Positions 1-6,738 are shown, counted from the first letter of the stretch. The stretch: 9,634 nucleotides of DNA from Lactobacillus helveticus DSM 20075 = CGMCC 1.1877 (GCF_000160855.1 NZ_GG700754.1:11158-20791); one strand, 5' to 3'. The notes: a model not told the origin generated them from the sequence alone. Numbers and translations are program-made.

Positions 1-213
1 AGGATCTACTCTTAAAATCCATTCTTGTTTTTTCAAACTCCTTAAACCAAATCTTGTCGCGATAGAGTGCATCCCTACCAGATAGCTTTTTAGATTCCAG
101 CTTTTTCTTATAGGTGGTCATCGCATATTTAAAGAAGTAGTCAAGTAGTCGCTAACTGCTAACCAACCTAATCCGGCTAAAGCTAGGGATGATAATATTA
201 TTTTTTTCTTCAT
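1..213 (-). pseudogene. Broken 5' part of a membrane-anchored protein, probably alpha/beta hydrolase (partial, frameshifted)
   Basis: An ATG at 213 follows a good Shine-Dalgarno (GGAAG, 7 nt spacing). It opens a frame with a positively charged start and a hydrophobic stretch (MKKKIILSSLALAGLGWLAV), typical of an uncleaved signal anchor. This frame stops after 31 codons. Just before the stop lies a perfect 8-bp tandem repeat (135-150). Removing one copy restores a frame that stays open to the window edge, reading SDYFFKYAMTTYKKKLE and then ALYRDKIWFKEFEKTRMDF. From memory, the order of anchor, SDYFF and a later LY-DK-WF block resembles Lactobacillus extracellular or membrane-anchored alpha/beta hydrolases. 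The catalytic domain lies outside the window, so the family call is tentative. The frameshift is directly visible; loss of function is inferred. Confidence 0.55.
135..150. repeat. 8-bp perfect tandem duplication (AAGTAGTC x2) causing a frameshift
   Basis: AAGTAGTC occurs at 135-142 and again at 143-150 with no gap. On the coding (minus) strand it is GACTACTT twice. One copy gives the continuous reading V-S-D-Y-F-F-K-Y; two copies add 8 nt, shift the frame by +2 and lead to a TGA eight codons after the first copy. It could be a replication-slippage duplication or the footprint of an excised element with an 8-bp target duplication. Confidence 0.9.
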
Positions 214-251
214 TTTGATTCTTCCGTATTAAATTACTTCATTATTCATTT

Positions 252-257
252 TATAAT
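252..257 (+). promoter_or_regulatory. Possible -10 box for the small gene at 295
   Basis: A perfect TATAAT lies about 40 nt upstream of the small plus-strand gene. The hexamer 17 nt further upstream (229-234, TTAAAT) is a weak -35 match. The whole 214-294 stretch is very AT-rich and lies between divergent genes, so chance matches are easy. I could not pick a convincing minus-strand promoter for the divergent pseudogene. Confidence 0.4.
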
Positions 258-294
258 AGTTAATGATTATTACTAATTTTAATTATACTTGAAA

Positions 295-579
295 ATGCGC
301 TTAACAGATTTACTTCAATTAATTAACGATTTAAATATTAATACTGCTTTTTATCTAAAAATAGACGATAAAATTGTCCCTTGGGGCAAACTAACCCTGG
401 TAGATGGCCGCTGTCTTCTTTATCCAGGAAAAAATGCGATGACTAAAGCCAAACTTATCCGCTTAGTTGGTCATATGCATAACCGCGGCATCCCTCTTTT
501 AATAGCAGTGGACCAAGAAGAACATCATATTTTCGGATTGCAAATCAAAGAAGAAAGCAATCAAATTATCCTTATGTAA
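295..579 (+). CDS. Small uncharacterised protein (94 aa)
   Basis: I do not recognise this family. The product is a small soluble-looking protein with no signal peptide and no membrane helix. It has an amphipathic start (MRLTDLLQLINDL), a middle part with WGKL and DGRCLLYPG that looks like beta-strands and turns, a helix-like stretch (TKAKLIRLVGHMHNRG) and a final strand region (IPLLIAVDQEEHHIFGLQI). I chose ATG 295; a TTG at 289 is in frame two codons earlier. Neither has a clear Shine-Dalgarno, so the start is uncertain. Reality as a gene is supported by an upstream TATAAT, a complete frame that ends exactly at a strong terminator, and protein-like composition. It converges on the mevalonate operon, and nothing links it functionally to that pathway. 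Confidence 0.65.
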   Translation: MRLTDLLQLINDLNINTAFYLKIDDKIVPWGKLTLVDGRCLLYPGKNAMTKAKLIRLVGHMHNRGIPLLIAVDQEEHHIFGLQIKEESNQIILM

Positions 580-613
580 AAAGGCTACGATCATTTTTAA
601 TCATAGCCTTTTT
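578..613. terminator. Bidirectional rho-independent terminator between convergent genes
   Basis: AAAAAGGCTACGAT pairs with ATCATAGCCTTTTT around a short AT-rich loop, with a single C-A mismatch in the stem. The stem is flanked by A-runs on the left and T-runs on the right, so it can end transcription in both directions. It sits immediately after the stop of the small plus-strand gene and a few bases past the stop of mvaS on the minus strand. Confidence 0.88.
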
Positions 614-617
614 CATT

Positions 618-1781
618 TTACTTAACTTTATACTGACGAATATTGCCTTTAGTACCTGCAAAATACCAAGTACCTTTTTCATCGTCACTAGTCAATTCCT
701 CATTATCTTCTGGATCATCTAATGCAGTATTGAAGATCTCTTCGTATTCAGGAACACTAACCTTCTGACGACGCTTAAGCATCTTTTCATCACCAGCAGC
801 GTTAACTTCTTTTTTATAGCCCTCTACAAGATTGCCGCTATAGAATTCGCCCATGGCACCTGATCCATATGAGAATAACCCAACTAAGGCACCAGTTGGC
901 AAATTGCCATTTTCAAGCAAACTCAATAAGCTCATATAAAGAGAGGCAGTATAAATATTACCAACCCGACGTGATAATTGCTTAGAAGCATCAAATGAGT
1001 TTTGCAATTTCTCAGTAGTTGCTTCATCTTGATCAGCTACTGCAAGACGATTTGCCTTAAGCCCCATCTTTGTGAATGGCAAGTGATAAATAATTGCGTC
1101 AAAATCGTTTGTTTCTAACTTTTTTTGCTTCTTATAATCTGCAAAAGTTTTACTAAAGAAATCTAGGTAAACCTGGGTTGAATACTTGCCATCAACCATT
1201 GCTAATTTAGAATCGTTTGGACGCCAAAAGTCATTAATATCTTCACTGTATGCACTATGACCATCATTTAAAGCCAAGATAGCTGGATCGGCTTTAATCA
1301 GCATGCTTACACTACCGGCACCTTGAGTCACTTCACCAGCAGTACCAATGCCGTAACGCGCGATATCACTACCAATCACCATTGCTGTTTGGTCAGGATG
1401 CACTCTAACAAAATCACGTGCGATCATTAAAGCCGCAGTCAAGCCAAAACACGCTTCTTTTACTTCAAAAGTTCTTACTTCTGGTTTTAATTTAAGTGCT
1501 GTTTTAACAAAAAGTGAAGCTGACTTAGATTGATCAATGCCGCTTTCAGTACCAAAGACCAATAAACCAATCTTATCCTTGTCAATGCGATCAATGTACT
1601 TCATCGTTGCATTGATTCCCATTGAAACAGCGTCTTGGGTTTGATCTGCCACGCTCATCTCACTTTGACCAATACCGATCAAATACTTATTTGGATCTTC
1701 ATTTCTAGCATAAGCCAAATCAACCACATCTACATACTTATTAGGAGTAAAAAGTCCAATCTTATCAATACCTACTCGCAT
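618..1781 (-). CDS. mvaS: Hydroxymethylglutaryl-CoA synthase
   Basis: This enzyme condenses acetyl-CoA with acetoacetyl-CoA to HMG-CoA, the second step of the mevalonate pathway, in the cytosol. The product is 387 aa, the usual size for Gram-positive HMG-CoA synthases. The catalytic triad is visible at family positions: Glu79 in FGTES, the acyl-carrying Cys111 in EACFG, and His233 in IIYHLPF. These match the numbering I recall for Enterococcus faecalis MvaS. Gly-rich motifs GAGSVSM (155-160) and the later FSYGSGAMGEFYSG also fit the thiolase-fold family. The ATG overlaps the mvaA stop as TAATG and has a good Shine-Dalgarno (AGAGG) inside the end of mvaA, so translation is probably coupled. 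It is the last gene of the operon and is followed by the terminator shared with the convergent small gene. Confidence 0.97.
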   Translation of the reverse strand: MRVGIDKIGLFTPNKYVDVVDLAYARNEDPNKYLIGIGQSEMSVADQTQDAVSMGINATMKYIDRIDKDKIGLLVFGTESGIDQSKSASLFVKTALKLKPEVRTFEVKEACFGLTAALMIARDFVRVHPDQTAMVIGSDIARYGIGTAGEVTQGAGSVSMLIKADPAILALNDGHSAYSEDINDFWRPNDSKLAMVDGKYSTQVYLDFFSKTFADYKKQKKLETNDFDAIIYHLPFTKMGLKANRLAVADQDEATTEKLQNSFDASKQLSRRVGNIYTASLYMSLLSLLENGNLPTGALVGLFSYGSGAMGEFYSGNLVEGYKKEVNAAGDEKMLKRRQKVSVPEYEEIFNTALDDPEDNEELTSDDEKGTWYFAGTKGNIRQYKVK

Positions 1782-2992
1782 TATTTTCCCTCTCTTATTT
1801 GCTTTAAAACAGCCCGAGCATAACTCTCAGAATAATCCTTTTGCTTAATTATTTGCGCTAATACCTTTTTCTTTTCCTCATCACTAGCATTAAGTTCCGA
1901 AACAATATTGCGTGCTTGCAATTTCATGTGACCAGCCTGAATTCCCACAGTAGAAATTGCTAGCAGCGCTGCTAAATTATTAGCTAATCCAACACTGACA
2001 ATAATTTCAGCTAACTTAGCACTATTTATTTCCTTACCTAAAATAGCAAAGCTCTGCTGGACATCCTTGCGCGCTTTAATCGAGCCGCCAACTACTCCAA
2101 TAGCCATCGGCAAAGTGAGTTCACCAACTAGCTTGCCATCTTGCATCGTCCATTTAGACAGACTGCGATAATGTCTATCCTGACTAGCTAAAACTGCAGT
2201 CGCACTTTCAATTGCACGATAGTCATTTCCTGTTGCAATCAGCACGGCATCAACGCCGTTCATGATTCCTTTATTATTGGTTACTGCTCGATATGGATCT
2301 TCATAACCAATTTTGCTAAGCAAAGCAACGCGTTCAGCCACTTTCCTACCGCCCATCGTCTTAGGATCAAGAGTCACCGTCGCTTTAGTCAATTGACTAG
2401 GATAATTGGACAAAATCGCAAATAATTTTTCTTCAATGCCTGGAAATTGTTTTAACTTAGCTGCTAAAAATTCCAAGATCGAATTCGTCTTATTTGCTCC
2501 CATTGCTTCAGCGGGATCAACCAAAACTTTAAGATAAACTAAATCACCTTTTCGTTCAGCTTCAATTGATCTAGTTCCACCACCATGACGAATCAAACTA
2601 GCAAATTCTTTGTTAGCCAAATCGATTAAATCCGGAAATTTCTTTTTTAAATCTGGTAAAGAAAAATCATGATTTACCTTTAAAACAATTTGACCATAAA
2701 TTCCTGTGCGCTTGCTAGTTGCCTTAACTCCGCCATTACGTGCAAAAATATGAGCACCATGATTGGCAGCTGCTACAACTGAAGGTTCTTCTACAGCCAT
2801 AGGGACCATATACGATTGCCCATTTAGCAGAAAATTTTGCACGACTCCTAAAGGCAAACGCAATTGTCCCACAACATTCTCGCTTAATTTGTCTAAGCGA
2901 TTAAGAACCTGATCATCAATATCTTCTAAATTTATTCCTTCAGATTGTAAAATTTCTCGCCTTTGCTCAGGCTTCAATTGATAAAACTTCAT
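1781..2992 (-). CDS. mvaA: Hydroxymethylglutaryl-CoA reductase (class II type)
   Basis: This enzyme reduces HMG-CoA to mevalonate with two NAD(P)H, the committed step of the pathway. The 403-aa product has no membrane region and aligns with the soluble bacterial class II enzymes. Visible catalytic residues are Glu69 in AVEEPSVVAA, Lys241 in TNNKGIMNG, Asp257 in ATGND and His355 near the C-terminus in QAGHMKL. The motif AEAMGANKTN (161-170) is the nucleotide-binding signature of the family. A flexible C-terminal helical part follows the His, as expected. Cofactor preference (NADPH or NADH) cannot be told by eye. The start codon overlaps the thiolase stop as TAATG with only a weak Shine-Dalgarno, suggesting translational coupling. 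In enterococci the equivalent thiolase and reductase are fused as MvaE; here they are separate genes in the same order. Confidence 0.97.
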   Translation of the reverse strand: MKFYQLKPEQRREILQSEGINLEDIDDQVLNRLDKLSENVVGQLRLPLGVVQNFLLNGQSYMVPMAVEEPSVVAAANHGAHIFARNGGVKATSKRTGIYGQIVLKVNHDFSLPDLKKKFPDLIDLANKEFASLIRHGGGTRSIEAERKGDLVYLKVLVDPAEAMGANKTNSILEFLAAKLKQFPGIEEKLFAILSNYPSQLTKATVTLDPKTMGGRKVAERVALLSKIGYEDPYRAVTNNKGIMNGVDAVLIATGNDYRAIESATAVLASQDRHYRSLSKWTMQDGKLVGELTLPMAIGVVGGSIKARKDVQQSFAILGKEINSAKLAEIIVSVGLANNLAALLAISTVGIQAGHMKLQARNIVSELNASDEEKKKVLAQIIKQKDYSESYARAVLKQIREGK

Positions 2993-4155
2993 TAGATATT
3001 CTCGATTTCATATGCGATTGCTTGGCCACCGCCAATGCACAAGGTTACTAATGCACGTTGACCTTGCTCTTTCTTCAAGCCACTGATTGCAGAACAAATC
3101 AATCTAGTTCCAGTAGCACCTAACGGATGTCCTAATGCAATAGCACCGCCCATGATATTCAATCTATCATCAGGAATTTGCAAATCACTTGCTACTGCTA
3201 CACTCTGTGAAGCAAAAGCTTCGTTTAGTTCCACGATATCATAATCATTAATTGAACGTCCTGTCTTTTTAAGCAATTTTTTCACAGCAAAATATGGCGT
3301 ATATCCCATATAAGCAGGATCAAATCCAGCCTCCGCAAAGCCCCCCAGCTTAGCGATTGGCTTTAAGTTCAAATCTTTAACCTTGTCTTCTGTGGCTAAT
3401 ACCAACATACTAGCTCCATCTGTTAACGGTGAGGAATTGCCAGCTGTCACATCACCATCTTCTTTAAAGACAGGTTTTAATTGGCTTAATGCTGCCATAG
3501 AAGTGTCAGAACGAATTGGTTCATCATGATCTAAAGTCTCACCATTAATTTCAATTGGTAAAATTTCATTATCAAAAAAGCCGGATTTTGTTGCATCTGC
3601 CGCTTTTTTATGAGAACGAAGACTAAATTCATCCATTTCTTCACGACTAACATGATATCTTTGAGCAACGTTTTCAGCGGTAATCCCCATATGTTGTCCA
3701 GAAAAAGCATCCATCAAACCATCATTAATCATAGTATTTACTAAATGATCTGCAGGATTTTCTTTATTCTCTTTTTTAACAAAATATGGCGTACGAGTCA
3801 TGCTTTCGCTACCACCCACTGCGACTAAATCCAGGTCGCCTAGTTCCATTTGACCTTGAGCCAGACGAACAGCCTTAAGACTTGAGCCACAAACATCATT
3901 AATCGTTGCCGCAGTTGATTCTTTTCTCATCCCTGAGTTAAGAGCAACCTGTCGGGCCATATTTTCACCTAAGCCTGTACTCAACACATTTCCCATGAAA
4001 AGTTCTTGAACATCATTAGGATCAATATTTCCTGCTTTTAAAGCTCCCTTTAACGCCATTACACCAAGATCGATTGACGAAGCATCTTTAAAAAATCCAC
4101 GATACTTGCCAAAAGGTGTTCTCTTGGCCGCTACAATATAAATATTTTTCATCAC
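2992..4155 (-). CDS. Acetyl-CoA C-acetyltransferase (thiolase)
   Basis: A biosynthetic thiolase that joins two acetyl-CoA to acetoacetyl-CoA, feeding HMG-CoA synthase encoded two genes downstream. It is 387 aa, standard for the family. Landmarks are the nucleophile Cys89 in NDVCGSSL, the NEAFA motif (311-315), His343 in GHPLGATGTR and the second catalytic Cys373 in TLCIGGGQ. The start is GTG at 4155 or ATG at 4152, directly adjacent codons. The Shine-Dalgarno GGAG (4163-4166) is 7 nt from the GTG and 10 nt from the ATG, so GTG is slightly favoured. It is the first gene of the mevalonate operon, with its promoter just upstream and the end of an IS605-type element about 50 nt away. Such genes are variously named thl, thlA, atoB or phaA, so I leave the symbol empty. 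Confidence 0.95.
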   Translation of the reverse strand: MMKNIYIVAAKRTPFGKYRGFFKDASSIDLGVMALKGALKAGNIDPNDVQELFMGNVLSTGLGENMARQVALNSGMRKESTAATINDVCGSSLKAVRLAQGQMELGDLDLVAVGGSESMTRTPYFVKKENKENPADHLVNTMINDGLMDAFSGQHMGITAENVAQRYHVSREEMDEFSLRSHKKAADATKSGFFDNEILPIEINGETLDHDEPIRSDTSMAALSQLKPVFKEDGDVTAGNSSPLTDGASMLVLATEDKVKDLNLKPIAKLGGFAEAGFDPAYMGYTPYFAVKKLLKKTGRSINDYDIVELNEAFASQSVAVASDLQIPDDRLNIMGGAIALGHPLGATGTRLICSAISGLKKEQGQRALVTLCIGGGQAIAYEIENI

Positions 4156-4187
4156 TATTTTTCTCCATTTGTATTATTAACACTATG

Positions 4188-4196
4188 ATCATAACA
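4188..4196 (-). promoter_or_regulatory. Extended -10 promoter of the mevalonate operon
   Basis: Minus strand reads TGTTATGAT, a TG-n extended -10 with TATGAT at 4193-4188. The predicted transcription start near 4181 leaves a leader of about 26 nt with a good Shine-Dalgarno. There is no consensus -35 at 17 nt. A perfect TTGACA lies closer, at 4209-4204, spanning the inferred right end of the IS element. It could instead pair with TAGTGT 18 nt further down. Confidence 0.5.
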
Positions 4197-4204
4197 AAAA
4201 ATAT

Positions 4205-4400
4205 GTCAACTACCCCAGAATAAATTCTGAAGCTTGGTGGCTCGTTAGCTTACGCTAAACCAGAACACCAACTTGCTTAGATACAGGCTGGGCTTGTCAC
4301 TAATAATCTTATGACTATTATTGATAGAGGTCGCCTAATTACCAAAGCCTTTTTAGTCCACGAGTTGCTAACGGACTCCCACTTTTTAAGCAGCTTGTTT
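4205..4400 (-). ncRNA. Presumed omega-RNA (reRNA) scaffold of the TnpB element
   Basis: TnpB nucleases use an RNA taken from the tnpB 3' end and the element's right end, with the guide just outside the element. Here about 180 nt of non-coding sequence after the tnpB stop is rich in stems: AGTCC/GGACT (4355-4359 with 4373-4377), AATAAT/ATTATT (4302-4307 with 4317-4322), TTGGTG/CACCAA (4234-4239 with 4266-4271) enclosing TTAGC/GCTAA with a GTAA loop, and CAGAAT/ATTCTG (4216-4229) near the end. None of these stems is broken. The 5' limit and actual transcription are unknown; the identification follows from position and the known biology of the family. Confidence 0.5.
4216..4229. repeat. Right-end subterminal hairpin of the IS element
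   Basis: A perfect palindrome, CAGAAT-AA-ATTCTG, 6-bp stem with a 2-nt centre, lies 7 nt inside the inferred right end. IS200/IS605 transposases recognise such subterminal hairpins on single-stranded DNA instead of terminal inverted repeats. Confidence 0.65.
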
Positions 4401-5713
4401 TTTAGGATTTTTCCAACTGCCTAAGCCCTTTTCAAGAATATTTACCGCCGCATTCCAATCGCGAATATGATAGGTCTGACACATTGGGCAAGTCCATTCA
4501 CGATCTTTTAACTTTAGCTTACGGCAGCCATTTTGTCCCATGATTGTGCCACAATTATGACAACGCTGAGTGGTATACTTGGGATCAATTGTCTGGAATT
4601 CTTTGCCATATAGCTTGGCTTTATAGGCCAGCATGTTAAGAAAACGGCGCCAGCCCACATCAGAGATTGCTTGAGATAAGGCATGATTCTTAAGCAGGTT
4701 CTTGCTTCTTAGCTCCTCAGCAACTACTAAATCGTGTTTTTTGATTAATGCAGTTGAAAGGACTTGCAAGAAATCTTCACGCTGTCTGCAAATCTTGGCG
4801 TGCAGTTTAGCAACTAATAGTCGCTGTTTTTGATAATTCTTTGCCATCCGCAAATTGTGCCCTTCTTGCTTAGCACGTCTTTGCCTGCGAGAGAGGACGC
4901 TTTGGACGTGGGCAAGCTTCTTTTTAACTTGACGGTAAAAGCAGGGGTTGGCAACCATTGCTCCATTGGAATCAGTCAAGAAATTGTCTAAATTAAGATC
5001 AATCCCAATTTGACTCTGCGTTTTAGGCAATTTTTGAGCAAAGGCTATATCGCTGCCTAATTGCATTGACAAATAGAACTGGTCACCAGCAGTCTTTTTA
5101 ATTGTAACTGTTCCGATTCTAGTTGAAACACGCTTAAGCAAACGATCCTTAATTAGTTTTCTCAAGCCAGCAATGCAAATAACGCCCAGCTTAGGCAATT
5201 TAACGTGCTTAGCATCAATAAACTTAGCTGTTCCATTATCAAGATAAGCTTCCTTTTGTTTGGGATACTGGCAGTTGGTTTGATATGACCAATCGCTGCG
5301 TTTCTTGTGAAAGGTTGGAATTCCATGCCCGATTTTACGATAGTGGTTCCAGGCCTTGCGATAGTTCTGAATAGCATTGGCCAGCGCTAGACTATCAATT
5401 TCTTTAACGCGTAAGAAGCTATAAGCATCGCGAATATTCTTGGGCTTAGCTAATAACTCGTCATTAGCAACTACTGTTTCTGCCAGCTTGGCTTCATAAT
5501 CATTAAGAATAGGAAAGCAAATGGCATTGCATTAATTTGTTTAACAGCTAGAAAACGACGAGCATGATAATTAGTCCGATTACGTCCTGCATAAGAGTTA
5601 TAGACAAAACGCTGGGCATCATAGTTCAGCTTGATTATTTTCTTTTGCTTGGAACTAGGATAAAAGCGCAGCTTAATACCAAAATGATAGGCTAAACTGC
5701 TCATTTGCTTCAT
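4386..5713 (-). pseudogene. tnpB: tnpB, RNA-guided RuvC endonuclease of IS605 family, single frameshift
   Basis: The gene lies in two frames: an N-terminal part (5713 to 5471) and a C-terminal part open from 5531 to 4386. A 5-bp tandem duplication at 5524-5533 explains the shift; removing it gives one frame of exactly 440 aa from ATG 5713 (437 from ATG 5704), normal for TnpB. The N-terminus has the OrfB helix-turn-helix-like start (GIKLRFYPSSKQKK, RFVYNSY). All RuvC acidic residues remain, in restored numbering: Asp237 in GIDLNLDNF, Glu331 in VVAEEL and Asp417 in RDWNAAVNIL. The zinc ribbon has CHNC and CPMC. The C-terminal frame has only a TTG (5198) without Shine-Dalgarno as first start, so the fragment is probably not made. 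No tnpA is nearby. All signs point to a recent inactivation. Confidence 0.88.
5524..5533. repeat. 5-bp perfect tandem duplication (GCATT x2) causing the tnpB frameshift
   Basis: GCATT at 5524-5528 is followed at once by GCATT at 5529-5533. On the tnpB strand this is AATGC twice. With one copy the frame reads Q-I-N-A-I-C-F-P-I-L-N-D-Y-E without interruption and joins the N- and C-terminal parts exactly. With two copies, translation runs into a stop at 5471-5473. Confidence 0.9.
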
Positions 5714-5738
5714 GTTTTTCATTAAAAAATATAAAAAT

Positions 5739-5756
5739 ACTAAGCTCTCGCGTAGT
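5739..5756. repeat. Left-end hairpin of the IS element, possible galU terminator
   Basis: On the minus strand ACTA pairs with TAGT, then after one C-T mismatch GC pairs with GC around a GAGA loop. It lies 2 nt inside the inferred left end. The T-rich tract that follows (ATTTTTATATTTTTT) makes it resemble a weak rho-independent terminator about 20 nt after the galU stop. Both roles are inferred. Confidence 0.45.
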
Positions 5757-5777
5757 CTGTAAACAATTATCTGCTTT

Positions 5778-6677
5778 TTATTTATTATTTTTATCTTCCG
5801 CTTCAAATTGCTTAGATAACTTCTTAATATATGCACGTAATTGATCCTTAATCTCAGGATGCTTTAGTCCATATTCAATAGAGGTTTCAAGGTAGCCCTC
5901 TTTATTACCAACATCATGACGTTCACCTTTAAATACATGAGCAAACACGCGTTGTGTCTTATTCATCGTATCAATGGCATCTGTTAATTGAATTTCTCCG
6001 CCACGACCTGGTTTTTGATGAGCTAAAATATCAAAAATTTCTGGTGTAAGCAAGTAACGGCCAATAATAGCGTAATCACTTGGAGCTTTATCAACATCAG
6101 GCTTTTCTACAAAAGACTTAACGTTGATCAAACCAGGCATGATTTCATTTTCAGGTTCAATTACCCCATATTTAGAAACTTCTTCATGAGGTACAGGCAT
6201 TACAGCGATAGTAGAGGCATGTGTCTTGTCGTAACGATTAATCAATTGCTTGGTTAAAGGCACTTGATCATCCATCAAATCATCACCAAGCATTACTACA
6301 AATGGTTCATCACCAACAAAGCTACGAGCACGATAAATTGCATCCCCTAAACCAGCTGGATGTGGTTGTCTAGTATAGTACAAATTGACACCCAAATTGG
6401 TAATTCCTTGGGTCAATTTAAGTAATTTGCTTTTGCTCTTTTCTTCCAAGTCTTGTTCAAGTTCTGGATTAGAATCAAAATGATCCTCAATTGGTCGCTT
6501 ATTCTTACCAATAACGATCAAAATATCCTCAATACCAGACTTCTTGGCTTCTTCTACAATAAATTGAATTGTTGGTTTATCAACAATTGGCAACATTTCT
6601 TTAGGCAAAGCCTTTGTTGCAGGTAAGAATCTAGTACCTAAACCGGCAGCTGGAATAACAGCTTTTCTTACTTTCAT
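5778..6677 (-). CDS. galU: UTP-glucose-1-phosphate uridylyltransferase
   Basis: This enzyme makes UDP-glucose from UTP and glucose-1-phosphate, the sugar donor for wall polysaccharides, glycolipids, teichoic acid decoration and the Leloir pathway. The product is 299 aa, normal for bacterial GalU. The N-terminal nucleotidyltransferase motif [20 protein letters not shown] (10-29) is complete, followed by the nucleotide/sugar site [12 protein letters not shown] (103-114), the metal-binding GDD at 131-133, and later FVEKP, GRYLLTP and the [10 protein letters not shown] block. The charged C-terminal tail is of usual length. The ATG has only a weak Shine-Dalgarno. A 61-bp gap separates it from the upstream yihY-like gene and contains an extended -10, so it probably has its own promoter. 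The IS605-type element begins about 20 nt after its stop codon. Confidence 0.97.
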   Translation of the reverse strand: MKVRKAVIPAAGLGTRFLPATKALPKEMLPIVDKPTIQFIVEEAKKSGIEDILIVIGKNKRPIEDHFDSNPELEQDLEEKSKSKLLKLTQGITNLGVNLYYTRQPHPAGLGDAIYRARSFVGDEPFVVMLGDDLMDDQVPLTKQLINRYDKTHASTIAVMPVPHEEVSKYGVIEPENEIMPGLINVKSFVEKPDVDKAPSDYAIIGRYLLTPEIFDILAHQKPGRGGEIQLTDAIDTMNKTQRVFAHVFKGERHDVGNKEGYLETSIEYGLKHPEIKDQLRAYIKKLSKQFEAEDKNNK

Positions 6678-6712
6678 ACAGACACACTTTCTATTCTCTA
6701 TTTCTTAACAGT

Positions 6713-6721
6713 ATCATAGCA
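6713..6721 (-). promoter_or_regulatory. Extended -10 promoter of galU
   Basis: Minus strand reads TGCTATGAT, an extended -10 with TATGAT at 6718-6713. It predicts a start near 6706 and a leader of about 29 nt. No good -35 is visible, which is common for TG-n promoters. It has the same layout as the thiolase promoter. Confidence 0.5.
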
Positions 6722-6738
6722 AAATTATGATTTTAGAG

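Larger units (their letters stand above)
4205..5758 (-). mobile_element. IS605-family tnpB-only element (IS1341-like), inactive copy
   Basis: The element contains a frameshifted tnpB, a hairpin at each end, and no tnpA, so it could move only with a Y1 transposase supplied in trans. The left end is inferred at 5758, directly after the pentamer TTTAC (minus strand, 5763-5759). The right end is inferred at 4205, after TTGAC, 7 nt past a 14-base hairpin (4216-4229). There are no terminal inverted repeats or target duplications, as expected for this family. The boundaries are inferred from hairpins and flanking motifs, not from comparison with an empty site. Removing the element would leave 68 nt between galU and the thiolase gene. 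Confidence 0.72.

Noticed and set aside
1635..1823. Plus-strand open frame of 62 codons
   Set aside because: It lies entirely antisense to mvaS and the end of mvaA, has no Shine-Dalgarno, and its composition looks like an antisense shadow.
4205..4385. CRISPR array or tandem-repeat block downstream of tnpB
   Set aside because: There are hairpins but no regularly spaced direct repeats; the structure fits the omega-RNA and right end of the element.
5162..5377. Minus-strand open frame of 71 codons within tnpB
   Set aside because: It is an alternative frame inside the tnpB region; the true frame through the same bases reads continuous TnpB sequence joined to the RuvC part.
4386..5531. Domesticated nuclease-dead TnpB regulator (TldR-like)
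   Set aside because: Such proteins lose RuvC residues but keep an intact frame. Here the residues are intact and the frame is broken, with no usable start for the C-terminal part.
5520..5540. Programmed ribosomal frameshift in tnpB
   Set aside because: There is no slippery heptamer at the junction and a simple tandem duplication explains the shift completely.
5714..5836. Upstream extension of the tnpB N-terminal frame into galU
   Set aside because: These 41 codons overlap the 3' end of galU in another frame and cross the IS left end; the TnpB-like sequence begins only after ATG 5713 or 5704.
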